From: Amaranthus tricolor
Lineage: Eukaryota > Streptophyta > Magnoliopsida > Caryophyllales > Amaranthaceae
DNA: 64,000 nt
Assembly: GCF_026212465.1 (NCBI RefSeq)
Contig: NC_080056.1
Location: 9,566,061 to 9,630,060, forward strand
Direction of reading: 5' to 3'
The notes beneath the pieces were generated by a model, which did not search any database, was not told where the DNA came from, and was given only the letters and a program-made list of their open reading frames with translations. Shown in pieces: positions 1 to 13,005 of the stretch. How positions within the stretch are numbered: position 1 is the stretch's first letter; every line of letters starts with the position of its first letter. Both the position numbers and the translations under genes were made by a program.

Positions 1-1004
1 CACAATAGTCGTAAGATGAATTATTCATATATTTTCATACTTACTTGAAAATTAATTCAGTGTACATAGACCGATTAAAAAGGATTACAATTAAAGTCGT
101 TATTGATCTAATTAAACGAATCCAACCAGTCAAATCACACATCAACGGTTGTAATTCGATAACTATCCATTAATTCGTTTTATTGTATGCACTTATACTT
201 ATGATCTTGTGGTATTAAATAATAGTTATTTGAAAAATTCTACTAATCGCACATAATCTAGTACTATCAAATTTCTACTATATTTTGTATTTAATCAGAT
301 TAAAAGAGAAAAATAATAGATAATTTAAATCTACTCTCTCCGCCACCGGATAATAAAAACTGTCAGAGGTCAAGTAAGTAAGAAATTGCAATATTGATAC
401 AAAAATGATCCAAAAATAGAAATATTGCAAATTTGATGAACAGCCAAATGTTCTAAAATCGAAAAGAGGGATAAAATGATTTGTCAAAAGACGTGCAAAG
501 ATAGGCTATAATTGAATTCTTCATCCTTCATGGATTGCCTTATTTTTGGTGCAGTTTATATGGTAAGACTTTTACACACTAACTACAAAATCTTACAATG
601 ACTGCGCTGGATATACACACATTTACAGTATAACTCCGAATCTCCGATCAAGATCATGCAATAAATAATTGCATTGCTTACGCGACCATCTTTATATCTG
701 TCTCTCCGATCAGGATCGTGCAATATATAACAACATTGCTTAGCGCTCCTGTAATCGGTCTGTTCACTCAACAAAAAGCAAATTACACGCCCACGAACTC
801 CACTAATCATAATAACTCATATTCCGAGCTAATCCACATAGAACAGAGAGGTCTACTATCACGATACCGTTGGATTTGAACTCGGATGCTTCCAAATCGG
901 AAAGTCGATCACCAACAGAAAGTTGACGAGCATCTCTCGATAGTCGATACTTACATCCATGTCTATTTATCTCACAAAAATCTATAGCTGAAACCTGCTA
1001 TTTG
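1..1004. other. Downstream flank of the EEP/EF-hand gene
   Basis: I see no gene here. The stretch holds the 3' flank and presumably the 3' UTR of the minus-strand gene that ends at 1005. The only structure I noticed is a local imperfect duplication at 641-742. Short reading frames present are not supported by any family resemblance. Confidence 0.5.
641..742. repeat. Local imperfect duplication (two ~40-bp units)
   Basis: Two ~40-bp units starting TCTCCGATCA and ending GCATTGCTTA / ACATTGCTTA lie about 62 bp apart (roughly 641-680 and 703-742) in direct orientation. They differ at several bases, so this is an old duplication. Confidence 0.55.
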
Positions 1005-4000
1005 TCAGAAAATAAGCTTAGAGCATGGCATTCGTACTGGTGAAAAAACAACAGTGAGCCGCGCATGATCAGACAATGAATAGTCTTCAGGCCACATCCC
1101 TTTCTCCACTTGAGTAGGAAAGAGAACAGCATTTTTCACACTAAACCCGATAGCTTGCTGCATGTCGTGCACTGCATCGTCATGACAATCGTTATCATGG
1201 ATACTTCCATCGTCCAAGTCTTCCGAATACCAGATTCTTTGCTGTAATAAAATGCTTGCTAAATTAGAAGCTTAAAAATACTCGATATAACAACTCGGTA
1301 TCTTGACTTGGCAAACAAGTTCACAAGGTTGAGTTGGGTTTATAGTGAGTAATCGAATTTTACAGGATTATACTCGATAAAAGAACTCTGTTTACGCAGA
1401 AACGATGTTTTGACTAATGAGCTATATCCATAAACACAATAATCGGGTCGAGAATTATATCTGATGCAGCCAGTGAACTTATGAGTTATGAGCATTCTTT
1501 TACCTGGAATTCACAATGATCGAGCACTCCATTTCCATCAATATCGGCCTGAACCCACAAATCCTTCATCTCTTCCTCACTAAGTCCATAACGGTGGCCA
1601 GCTAACTTTAGCTGAAAAAAGGTTAGATAGAAAGTTAGAATTGTCTCGGTGAAGGAAATTCTTAAATTGACGTACTGGGTCTATCACTAACCTGTCTAAG
1701 TGCTTCACAAAAACCCGAGTAAGTTATATAATCACCCTCGCTATCCGCCTTAAGAAAGGCGAAAGCATAATCTTCTGTCAGTGAAGCTCGTCGAAGTAGT
1801 GACTGAAAAGAAAAATAAAATAGTTAGATACACAGGTGAGCACTAGCCATCGTTGTTGACATTGCTGATAATGGTTAAAAAAATGCTCATGCCATGTGAA
1901 CATGACTCATACAATTACCAGATCATGTATTACTCTCTCAGTCCCTAATACATTACAACAATGAAATTTTGCACAAAGATTAAGGAATGGTAGGACCATT
2001 TGAATTGTGTCGATGATATTTAAGTAGAGTTGTAATGTGTGGATGAGAATAAAAGAAAGTGGTATGAAGTATTCCATCAAAGGAATTGTGACAAAGTAAA
2101 AAGACGGACTAAAAAAAATTGTGACAATCTCTTAGGAAGAGAGGGTGTAATTTATAGGAAAAGCCAAAACATCAATTCATTACCGTATCTCTAAGGTTCT
2201 TGCTCTCCCAACCCTCATTCTCTTTTAACAAGGTCTAAAACTAGGATTGAACAAATATTAAAGGAGTCTTAAATTTGAGTTCAATCTGATACAAACCTTA
2301 AGAAAGACAAATTTTATGATTTCAATATTGCAATAATGAGTTGATAAGTGTCGGATAGCAATGATGATCATGATAAATTTCATAAAATCAATTCCTATTT
2401 GTCGGAGAATAAATTTTTTTACATATATCCCAAATAGCCAAACTTTTTGCAGTTTGCTTTGCAAATTGCAATAGGATGCTTATATCAGGATTTAGATAAC
2501 TAAATAACCCGTCAAACGTTTTCATTGAATCTGCTCTACCACCTTTTTGAAACAGATTAGAGAATTGAAACAATGCACTATTGCAGTTACAAACATACAC
2601 GGCATGTATTTAGGATATATAAAGTCGAGGAGGAAGTAGGTTTCGCACCTTGAACATGCTGAATACTGTTTCATTCCAGCTAGTCTTGAGAAGCTTCCGG
2701 TATCTATTTGGATTCAGAAGCCATATGAAATCAACGCCACATATGTTTCCCCTGTGATTGCGGTGGCTAACCCACTGCGTGAATGAAAAGAACATGAGAA
2801 GAAAGACATCAATCACCCTCTCATTTGCGTAAGAGAGGAAAATACGATAAGTATGATAACTTAAGGTGATAATCACCTTATGTGCATCATCATCCGTATA
2901 CTGATGAGCAGTGTCATATGACGAGACAAACCCTTGAGATCTTAAAAACTTATAAACATGTCCCCGTTTGCTTCCATTCCAGTCCCTGCAGAAACAAATT
3001 TGCATACCTTTAGACCTCGCTATTAAAACGCTTATATGCATATGCTATATCGCCCCAAACCTCCTTTCGCAATAAAAAATCATTAAAGAAACTTACCCAC
3101 AAAGTAGAATAGGCATAGGATTCAACTCAAATTCTTTCTGATAAGCTTCCACATTTTGTAGGATCTCATAAACCTAAACAAGCAAAAATTCATACTATAA
3201 GACACACAAATAATCCGAAGCAACTATGCAAGTATTTTAAAACGGACATACCTGGTGCAATCTCACAAGACAAAGACTTGAATCATGAGGAAATAACAAG
3301 TGTGTGTTCACTATAAGAATCTCTTGTCGAACATTTTTGCTTCGATTTAGAAACAAGGGATTAACTAATTCAACGTGTAGTAGCTGCGCAACACGATCTC
3401 CAATATCATTGAGTAACAAATCTCGGTGATTTATAACTCTGAAATAATCTTTATGTACGGCAGTAAGAAGACCTACACATTCCAAGAAAAGCAAGACCGA
3501 CATAAGAAAGAGACCTGAAATATTTAACACCGGCAACATAAGCATCCCGAGTGTGGAAGCATTGTTTACTTTTCCAAATTGGTGGTAAGTTGTACTACTA
3601 TAACATAATATTGTATTTTGCCCCAGATGACAATTCTTTAGCTGGACTCTACTACCTACCATTGATGTAATGAAATTCAAGACCTAAATTATGGCAACTA
3701 ATTTTTATATTATAGCCACCACAACATGAATGTGATGTTTTAAACCTCACCAAACAACAATAACTCTCCTCCTTTCTTACCAACTACTTTGTATAAGCGA
3801 TCGTTAGGCTGGATGGTTGAGAGATGAAATAAATAATCAAGCAAATAAAACTTCAAAAAACAATTTTCATACCACACCATTGCCAACATTATACCAAAAA
3901 GTTCAAGAGAACAGAAAGCCACAATTTATCTATACTAAACAAAAACTAACAAGCATCTAATGTGCAACATATAAATGAAATAAACAATAGCATACCATCT

Positions 4001-4648
4001 CCCCGATTGTTCGTTCGTGCAAGCTGGAAATTGATGTAACCAGCATCACCAAGTCTCTTCTCATACATACTGACAAGTTCTTCATTTCCAACCCAAAACT
4101 CCTGAAATTGGCATACAATTCATTAGTATTTGAAGAAAAAACACCCCAATAACAAATTGTAATGCTCCATAAACAAACTCTCAACCGTAACATAATTTGC
4201 AAGCTAATTTGCTTTTTAAATTAGCAATTTACTCAAATGACTCAAAAATAACAATAATCTCTCAACACAAAGGCCAATGCTAACCTGAAGACAAATGATG
4301 GTAGATCTTTCACACAACAACCAATCCAATATTCTTTGATTTCTAGCAAGCCAATATGCCCTATAATCACTTTCACGGCCTATATCATCCTGTTGCTTCC
4401 AAAAATGAAGAAATCTACAATCAACAATAACACAAAAGAAATCCAAAAAGCAAAGAATAGCTATCAATCAACATTTTATAATCATTACAAGGATTGTACA
4501 ATTAACAAACCTCATCATCACTTAGCCTTTTGTAGATTGGAGCAAGGATATTGAAGGTAGTACATGTTATACATTGATCTGTAATTGATGAAGCAATTGC
4601 ATATCTCCCTATCCTTGAAATACTTCCTTTTAACATACTTTTTACCAT
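1005..4648 (-). CDS. Endonuclease/exonuclease/phosphatase-fold protein with EF-hands
   Basis: Eleven coding exons join in consistent phase to about 464 aa: 4648-4511, 4395-4285, 4101-3996, 3472-3252, 3173-3097, 2985-2877, 2774-2649, 2234-2184, 1802-1692, 1611-1504, 1241-1005. The product resembles the plant calcium-binding proteins At1g02270/At5g54130, related to CCR4-like hydrolases. Visible EEP motifs are TFNILAP near residue 31, the metal-ligand Glu in CLQEFW near 84, GDWNGS near 218, GVDFIW in the 2774-2649 exon, and the C-terminal SDHARL near 443. A canonical EF-hand loop (DIDGNGVLDHCE, about 373-384) is preceded by a degenerate one (DSEGDYITYSGF), so the calcium module sits inside the hydrolase fold before the last catalytic motif. 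All introns used are GT-AG. The 51-nt exon 2234-2184 is the least certain part. The first ATG is chosen because an in-frame stop lies just upstream. The substrate is unknown; Mg-dependent nuclease or phosphodiesterase activity is inferred from the fold. Confidence 0.9.
1933..2147. mobile_element. Stowaway-like MITE in an intron of the EEP/EF-hand gene
   Basis: Starts CTCTCTCAGTCCCTAA and ends CTTAGGAAGAGAGGGTG, imperfectly inverted, flanked on both sides by TA. It has no coding capacity. It lies between the 2234-2184 and 1802-1692 exons. The ends are diverged, so the family call is moderate. Confidence 0.55.
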
Positions 4649-5344
4649 TCCCCTTTTCTCTTGTTTTTCTTCTTTTACTTCAATCTCAATTTCAATATTC
4701 CTTTACCAAAAACCCACACATGAAACCAATTATATGAACATATATTAATCAATAGTCATCCAATACAATAAATCATCATAAACAAACAAACATCAATAAG
4801 GGAAAAAGAGAAAAATCATACACCTTGATACAGTGATGAAAATTCTAAAACAAAGATGAAAATTTTAACGAATTCCAAAGGAACCCAGAAACAAACACCT
4901 TATATGCAATACAAAACATGAAGAAAAACTCAAAAAAACCTCAACCCCATTAGAAATTAAGAATCCAATTCAAAGAAAATGACCTAAATCATGTAATTAA
5001 ATCAGACCCACAAAATATTTGCCTGGTCTCTTACCCGAAGGGTTCTTCAAAGTGAAAGCAATTGTTTTTATTTGTTAGAGTGAAAAAAATGTGGCAAAGA
5101 ATGGATTTTTTTTTTCTGGGTTTTTGGTGTTTTTGGTTCAATTTTAGAGGGTCGCTTAAAAATAGGAAATTGAGGAATTTTATTGTGATTCCAGAGAAAT
5201 ATAGAGACTTTTAGAGGGAGAAGTGAGTTGCCGCCCTGTAAAAGTGTATAAATTTAGAGAGAGAATATGAGAGAGACGGAGGGGTAATTAACAGAAATAA
5301 CGGTACCGACTCACCCGTTTTAACAATTAAAAAGGAGAAAATTT
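4649..5344. other. 5' flank of the EEP/EF-hand gene
   Basis: Upstream of the chosen ATG (minus strand) lie purine-rich leader sequence and probable 5' UTR reaching to about 5.1 kb. No gene is visible and I cannot place a transcription start from sequence alone. Confidence 0.4.
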
Positions 5345-5570
5345 AAAAATTAACGCGCGTTTGGTTCTATTTAGAGTTGGTGTAATTAAAGTTAGTATTA
5401 AAACCTATTTGGAGATACCAATTTTAATAGGTTATAGCACCAATTCTAATAGGTTATAATACCAACTTCAAATAGGATTAAACAGCGCGCATTTTTCTGG
5501 TAGTTGTTTTTTATTAATAATGGGCCGGCCCATTTGAGACGCGTCTTTTAAAAAGACGGTCTCAAGTAAG
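5345..5570. repeat. Tandem-motif element, one end only
   Basis: The interior repeats a ~22-26-bp motif of the type ACCAACTTCAAATAGG / TTATAATACC. The right end reads, on the minus strand, CTTGAGACCGTCTTTTTAAA followed by GGGCCGGCCC. The same end and the same interior occur in the larger element at 54586-55961. The opposite GAGAC-type end is missing here, so this copy is truncated or ends unusually. Confidence 0.6.
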
Positions 5571-7812
5571 AATTGTGTAAATTATATACTTTCACAATTT
5601 GACTTGTTCACTTGAAGAGTGAACTCATATTTAAAGGCGGAGACAAAAGTAAATTACCAATGGTTTAAAAATATTCTTAAATTTTTTAGATGGTGAATAT
5701 ATTAGTTTATTAATAAAAAATTAATAAAGTTAATATTTACAAAAATTAAAAAAAATTAAATATTTTAAATGGTGAATATATTAGTTTCTTAAATAATAAA
5801 ATTAATGAATAAAAATTGTGAACTATATATAAGCATTTAAAAATTATTAAAAAAGTTAGGGACAAAAACTTGCATATGAGTCTATGACCATTATTAAAAA
5901 ATATTTAAATAAAACTAGTGGAAATATGTGAGGATTATAAGTAGTATAAAAATGTAAAAATGAAGTTAGTAGAAGATGTGTGAGACCATAAGTATTAATA
6001 AAATATTAAAATTAGGATGAACAAGGTTAATTTTGTTCAAATTTTTTAATCTAAATACAAATATATTTTATGGAACATCAAATGAAATGATCCAATATAG
6101 CAAATAAAAAAATTATAGTTAAGAAACGAAGGGAGTATTAAAATTGATGAATGTGTGTATGTTGCTTCACCATGGATCTATCGGTTAGTGATTTTACCCC
6201 TTTTGTTCTCATTTAATATTTTAATCTGTACTATACATGTTAATTTTCTATGCAAATGCACAAAATATTTTAATTTAACCATATCTATTAAATTCACATA
6301 AGTAAGCTAATAAAATAATATTTCATTATATTTCAAAGTACATTTATGATAGAGAATATTTTTTATATTTGTTATGAAAAATATATTTAGCTTAATATTA
6401 ATGAAAATAAAATATTTATTTATTCTATAAATATTTGTCATTTTATCATTAAGATTTTTGGTGGCCAAAATATCTATATAATTGCGATACTTGTTATTGA
6501 GATAAACAGTTTTAGTAAACATCTTTCTCAAAATATTTTTTTTCCTACCAAAAATTATAGGGGTTGCTCTATAGATTTTTGGGATATAGTATTTATTCTC
6601 AACTAGTTTATCTTTCCAATCATTAGTATTCACTTTTTCAAAAATAAACTAAATTGAGTCAATAATTTAAATAAAACACCAAAATTCACAAAGAAATATT
6701 TTATGTTTATTATGATAAATAAATTCAACTATATAAATAAAAACATTTATATTTAATGTTGATTAATTATTGAGAATAATAACTTTAGTATATTGTATAC
6801 TTGAGGCTTATGTAATTTACTACACACTAACAACATAACTACCAACAACTAACAACTACCACTATTCCTATTATTGTGAAACAAGCCTTCAAAGATATAA
6901 CTATTTTTTATTTTGTAATTATTCATTGTTAATCCTTCATGTATAAAATATGTAAAATAATATATTTTTTTACCTCCATTAGTTTTGTTTGTTAAGCATC
7001 TACCAAGGTGGGAATAAACATGTACTATATATATGTATGTTATTTAATTGTTTTTTTCTCCTTTTTGTCTTTCTTTTCATGACAACTGAAAGCATTGTTT
7101 TTATTTCACAAATTCTAGTGCTATTTTTATAAATATAAATAAAGGCTTTTAAACTAAAAATGCTATAGCTTTGACCAACAAGGAGACACTAAGCAAGCTG
7201 CATGTTTTCGATCATTTGTATTAGATTTTGATCACTTCTCATCTTCCTTTATTCAGCCGAAAGTTAAAATCTAATTATTGCCTTTGGAATACTTTATTTT
7301 TTACTTTATATATACTACCATATACACAAATTCTAATATCAGCGGTCTCATGGTGAAAATATCTTTATTGGACTAATCTAATACTTCATTTAGTTTTTAA
7401 TAGTTACTTTACGCTATTCAATGCACGATTTTAATCTTTAATATCTTAAATTTCATATTATAAAAGATTTTAAAAAGCTAATATTATAAAAATACGCATT
7501 AAAATGAATCAAATAAAATTCTACTTGACTAGGTTTTACATTATACATGGAAAAATATATACCAAATAAGATCAGTTGATGAAAAATAGTTGCTACAAAA
7601 ACTGTAACAACAAATAAAATTCAGAGGAAGTATGCATTAATTATCTCGAAATAATAACATAAAATCTGAAAGTGAATGCTTATAATTTTTAAATGATCTC
7701 TTTTATAATCTTAAAGTGATTACTTATAGCTTTAAAGTAATTATTTACAATCTTAGAGTGTTCACTTAGAGAAATAAATTAATTATATGAATTCGTCTCA
7801 TGATGACATATC
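5571..7812. other. AT-rich spacer
   Basis: Very AT-rich DNA with no supported gene. A MITE-like end (ACGAAGGGAGTATTA) is visible near 6126-6140 but I could not pair it. Around 7680-7800 a short repeat of the type AATCTTAAAGTGATTAC recurs; the same motif occurs in GAGAC-ended repeats near 47.6 and 56.3 kb. Confidence 0.4.
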
Positions 7813-7979
<167 letters not shown>

Positions 7980-8251
7980 GAGAAATCTATTGAGAAGGGG
8001 TTGAAAATGAGAAGGGTAAGTAGGACTCTACACCCTTAATTTCATTAAAATAAAAAAATCTATGGTCACGATTGAGCCAAAAACTCATAATTGTAAAAGT
8101 AACTATGTTACACAGAAAGGTAACTATGAAATAATTTTTAAATTGTTCTTAATTTATAACATAGTATCCTTTTTTGTATATATAGTAATCAAACAAAATC
8201 AAACAATAATCCTTCTCACCCTTTTCATTTAAAAATCTTTCTTATTCGATC

Positions 8252-8339
<88 letters not shown>
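8252..8339. repeat. (TA)n microsatellite
   Basis: About 88 bp of TA dinucleotides with one TTTATA interruption. Confidence 0.95.
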
Positions 8340-8341
<2 letters not shown>

Positions 8342-9019
8342 CTCTTGAATCATGAGCCCTTGGCTCTTGCTCTATTCCAAGCGATAAAACACACTTGAGC
8401 TTATGATTCATGTATATGTGATGTGCTATACCAACTGATAAAAATAGGTTTTGTAGGTACCTAAACTTGTCGTGTGTGCATTATTTATTTTTCTCTTTAT
8501 AAGATTTTTTTTATTTGGATTTTAACTGACCGCATATATTTCTTCTTGCTCTGCCATTAGAATGATATGAATATGACTTGTTCATCATCTTCTTCCTCAA
8601 ATTTTAAATTTATGCAAAAATAATGAGTTAGATGACTATCTTTCATTTTAAATATAACACCAAAATACCAAAAGAAATATCCTTATCTTCTTTGGTTGAT
8701 AAATGAAAAGGTACACGTCTATGGGTGTAAAACCATGGATTATAATTCCTCTAGCTGTTTTAATCAACTGTTTTATTTATAGTTTTGGTACTATTGACCA
8801 ATCACTATTACATTATATTTTAGTTTTAATTTACAAGTTAAAACATTGTCAAGTAGAATATTTTATGATTTATTTCAAAGTAAATTTTTAATATATGAAA
8901 TTTTTATAGTTTTACCAAAAAAAAAATTAAAGCTATTTCAAATTTAAATAATATATTAGCAATTGCATTGAATTAAATAAGATATTTGATTAGAATATGA
9001 GAGAGTATACAGCATTCAC
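8340..9019. other. AT-rich spacer
   Basis: No gene, RNA or element boundary recognised. A 62-residue frame at 8703-8891 has no features that support it. Confidence 0.4.
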
Positions 9020-9280
9020 AAATTCTTATGAGAAATAGTCTTTTTGAGAGATTATTTTTAATTAGGCCGACGCATTATATATTTTTAAAATATTATAAGT
9101 GGACATTAAGAATGATGTAAGTAGACATTTAAGATATACAAATAAGCATTAAGAATACGGTAAATAAGCATTAAAAATAATATAAACAGATATTAAGAAA
9201 ACGATAAATAAACATTAATCTTTAATGAATTGGAATTAAAATAAATCTCTCAGATTGTATCTCAAGAAAGAGATTAGCTG
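9020..9280. mobile_element. GAGAC-ended MITE, copy 1 (decayed)
   Basis: Same architecture as the copies at 45525-45765 and 47765-48010. Ends carry AGTCTTTTTGAGAGA and, inverted, CTCAAGAAAGAGATTAGCT. The interior is a loose ~20-bp tandem series of the type GTAAGTAGACATTAAGAA. No coding capacity; this is the most degenerate of the three copies. Confidence 0.65.
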
Positions 9281-9837
9281 TAAATCATTTACATAAATCT
9301 TGACGAAGGGTAAAAGGCTGGGTTAGGTCGGTGTGTCGTGGCTTTTCGTTGACATGATTCACGTCTTTTCTATCTAACATTTTAGAAGCCTTTATTGAGA
9401 ATTGTATTGTATGCTCTCAAAAAGTATGTCCTGTTATTTAAACTAATAAATTTATTTTTTATTAATAAATCTATAAAAACAATACTAGAATTAAAAAAAT
9501 GAATATTTAATTAAAAAACATAACACAAAACATTATTGGTACCTGGTGAAACATAATTAAAGGAGAACTTAATTAAACACCAAGTGAATTGCTTGAAATT
9601 CTATTTTTACGGCTAGAAGCTTCTTAAAAATTGTGAACCTACAAATCTAGAGGCCTAATCCAACAACCCATAAGAATGACAATGGTTCGGACCGAAATAA
9701 AATAAAAATCAAATAACTTTTTTCAACTCTGAACTGAATTTAAACTCGGATTTTAAATTCTTTGACTTTTCTCTACTCTAACGGTATCAAATTTTGATAT
9801 CTTTTCAATAAATTAATTTTTTAACAATATATGAACT

Positions 9838-9838
9838 C

Positions 9839-9888
<50 letters not shown>
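9838..9888. repeat. (TAA)n microsatellite at the 5' side of the LINE
   Basis: About 17 TAA units followed by TTGCGAA. The same (TAA)n-TTGCGAA block occurs on the other side of the LINE (13270-13329), consistent with a target-site duplication. Confidence 0.9.
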
Positions 9889-9889
<1 letters not shown>

Positions 9890-9915
9890 TGCGAATCTCA
9901 TTAATATTGAATGCA

Positions 9916-11960
9916 GGATGACAGATTTTCTTAAAACAGCCAAGGAAGTTAGAGACTCTACTCTCCGTCAACAAGCAAAGCTTACCTGGCTTATTATGAA
10001 AAATGAAAATATAAAGTTCTTCCCCCAATCCATCGATCAAAGACGCAAATCTAACACCACATTGGAGGCAAGATAACCAGTGACCAAAGAAGAATCCAAG
10101 AGGCATTCCAGAATTTCTATACGAATTTACTATTTAATAATCTGAAAGATAGGAAAAACATAAACATACACGTGATCTATAGTGGCCCCATTCTCACCCA
10201 AACCCAACAAAGTCTTCTCTCCCTCACCTTCACAGAGGAAGATATTAAGCAGGCGGTGTGGAGCATTCCTGAGGACAAGGCCCTGGGTCTTGATAGCTTT
10301 AATAGTGGTTTTTACAAGGCTACATGGTCGATGATTAGCTCAATATGGTGCATACAATCCAGGACTTCTTCACAACATGGATTTTGCCAGAAGCATGGAA
10401 CGTGATTGCAATCGCTCTGATCCCAAAGACTTCATGCCCCAACAGCTCCGGTGACTATCAACCCATCTCTTGTTGTAATGCCATATACAAAAGCATATCC
10501 AAATTGATCTGTAGCAAACTCAAACTCGTCCTTAGCTCCATCATAAGCCTCAACCAAGGAGCCTTTATTGCAGGACAAAGCATCCTCCACAATATCTTGC
10601 TTTGCTAAGTTATAGTGAAACACTACGAAAGGAAAAATTGGATGCCTAGCTACCTCCTAAAGATGGATCTCAGAAAGACGTATGAAACTCTGGATTGGGG
10701 TTTCGTAAAGGATAAGATGATCGCACTCAATTTCCCCCAGCGATTTGTGAAGACTACCACGACTTGCGTCACTTCTACACAATACTCCCTGATCCTGAAT
10801 GGAGTCCCCCTAAATACACCTTCAAGGCGGAGCGAGGGGTCAGACAAGGTGGCCCGATGTCCCCACTTTTGTTTGTCATTGGTATGGAGTACCTTTCAAT
10901 AATCTTAAATGTAGCAGGGGATGCTGAAAATTTCAACTACCACCCGAGATGCTCCAAACTAAAGCTAAACCATCTCACCTTTGCCGATGATCTGATGATT
11001 TTTTGCAAAGGGGATATGCATTCAATCAAGACTCTTATCCAAGGCGTAGATTTCTTCTCTTCTAGTTTCGGGCTCTCAGCTAACAATGTCAAATCAGGAA
11101 TTTACCTTGCGGGGGTTAGTAATGAATTTAGAGAATATGCGGCTAGTATCCTAGACTTCACTTTTGAACGCCTTCCTGTCTAGTACTTAGGCATGCCTCT
11201 TACCTCTAAGCGATACACAGTAGCCGACTGTGCGTACCTAGTAGACAAAATGACAACTCGGATCCACTCATGGTATGTAAGAAATCTCTCCTACACAGTA
11301 AGACTGCAACTAGTCAATTCGGTGCTCATGAGCATATCCACATACTGGTGCCAGACCGTAATTATTCCTAAGAAGATCATGACTCAGATCAATGCAAGTT
11401 GTAGATCTTAATACCTTTGGCATGACAAAGAAGATCACATAACTCCAGAGAACGTGAACTCGGATAAGGTTTGCAGACCTAAGAAAGAAGGTGGGCTTGG
11501 GCTGAGGAACTTGGAAGTATGGAATCTAGCAGCAGTAGGCAAAATAGCATGACACCTTAGCTCAATGCAAGAATCCTTATGGGTGAAGTGGGTACATGAG
11601 GTATATATGAAAGGAGGAAAATGGGAGTTGTTTAATGCCCCCATCATTGCTAGTTAGATGATAAAAAAGCTATGCAATGTGAAGGAGAAACTGAGAGTTT
11701 GGATGGCAAAATCGCATTACTTTATAGCAGATGTGTACAAAGACCAAATGGGGACTTCACATAGATCGCGATGGGATAAAATTGTGTGGAATAGAGCTGC
11801 CAACCCTAGAAGCCGCTTCGTGGCATGGCTGACATACCTAGAGAGACTCAAAACAAAACACAAATTGATGAATATGGGCGTGATAGTCAACGAGATATGC
11901 CCCATTTGTGGCACCCAGGCCGAAACTGTTGAGTATTTAGAGCATGTAGGACATATCTAA
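9916..11960 (+). pseudogene. LINE reverse transcriptase (decayed)
   Basis: Fragments in all three plus frames read in order as a plant L1-type ORF2. The linker to RT has LRQQAKLTWL and IKFFPQS (9960-10030). The RT core has SIPEDKALGLDSF (10260-10300), LIPKTSCPNSSGDYQPISC (10420-10480), LNQGAFIAGQSI (10550-10590), KMDLRKTYETLDW (10660-10700) and GVRQGGPMSPLLF (10840-10880). The catalytic FADD box follows at 10980-10990, with a zf-RVT cysteine motif (CPICGTQAETVEY) near 11900. Frameshifts separate the blocks near 10340, 10620 and 10830, and there are in-frame stops (for example TAG near 11183). The endonuclease domain is absent. Confidence 0.88.
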
Positions 11961-12852
11961 AGGCTTAAGACATGCACTAATGCATAGATTAAGCAAAGAC
12001 GTAACAACGAACCAATACAAGCATGCTCGACCACCTGCTCGTTCGAGCACTATCATGCTTGTTCGAGCATGTTGTGTTTTGTTAGGCAGTGTGTTTCAAA
12101 ACATTCTATTTGGAGGTCTGGGCATGTGCTCGTTCGAGCACTTAGAAATTTTCGCGTCAGAAAGTTTCTGGAAAGTGTTTTAGCTTATGCTCATTCGAGC
12201 ACATTGAAACAGAACGTTTGTTCGTGATACGAAACTTTATTTCATGGAGTAAGGTGTTGTTATGAATGAATGTTTTACGTCATAATAAATTGATAATCAT
12301 CATTTACCATTGATATATGGTTTTGGATGAATCCATATGTCACTTCAACTTTATAAATAAGAGTGAGTGCATGGAAATCATTTATATCTTGGAATATCTA
12401 TTTTCTGTCATCTTTTTCTCAATCTCTTGAAACATAGAAGAGACTAATTAACTTTTTTTTTTTTGTAATCTGATTTTAATCTCTACATAAACACATAACC
12501 ATTTATTTCAATCGGTTCGTACTAATCGGTTGATGTGATTAATTGTATCTCCTTGTGAATTTCTGGTCTCATAACGTAAGTACCTTTGTGGGGGATATAT
12601 TAAAAAAGGAAAGTTTGTAGTTGCCTTCAATCTATATTAAGATTTATGGGTGACGTTCATCGTCGCAAATTAATCTTCTCTACGGTGTTATTGTTCGATT
12701 CGTGATTCATTCAAGCAAAGAGTTCATTGCCATACACAAAAGAGACACTACAAACAACATCTTGTATTTATAATTTTATTTACGGCATTATTATTTGTAA
12801 GAGAAACGATAAAACACCTCTTCTTTAGGTGTAATTTCAGCAGTCAATGTGC
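11955..12852. mobile_element. LTR-like insertion within the LINE
   Basis: LINE coding sequence stops in the zf-RVT region before 11960 and resumes near 12853, so the intervening ~0.9 kb is an insertion. It contains four copies of a TGCTCGTTCGAGCA-type palindrome (12030-12205), a TATA-like TTTATAAATAAG at 12351-12362 and T-rich sequence, like a retrotransposon LTR. I could not fix its exact ends or a target duplication, nor do I see a gag-pol body, so a solo LTR is the simplest reading. Confidence 0.6.
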
Positions 12853-13005
12853 GAACGCCACTGGCTAGGAGTAAGATGGGATATTAGCACTTTGAAAGAT
12901 TTATACCAAAAACGGAAGTTACCTCAAAAAAATGAAAATTATTATGGCTATATTCTGCAATCTTATCTACTCTATATGGCAATTGAGAAATGAGGCCTTT
13001 TGATG
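12853..13005 (+). pseudogene. LINE C-terminal fragment after the insertion
   Basis: The frame ending near 13005 reads AIFCNLIYSIWQLRNEAF, which matches the usual C-terminal segment of plant L1-type ORF2 proteins (YxIWxxRNxxxF). It follows WLGVRWDIST in a neighbouring frame. This shows that the LINE continues beyond the LTR-like block. Confidence 0.75.

Noticed and set aside
2388..3041. Long minus-strand frames that run past exon borders in the EEP/EF-hand gene
   Set aside because: They extend through introns; the exon set with GT-AG borders and family order explains the coding content better.
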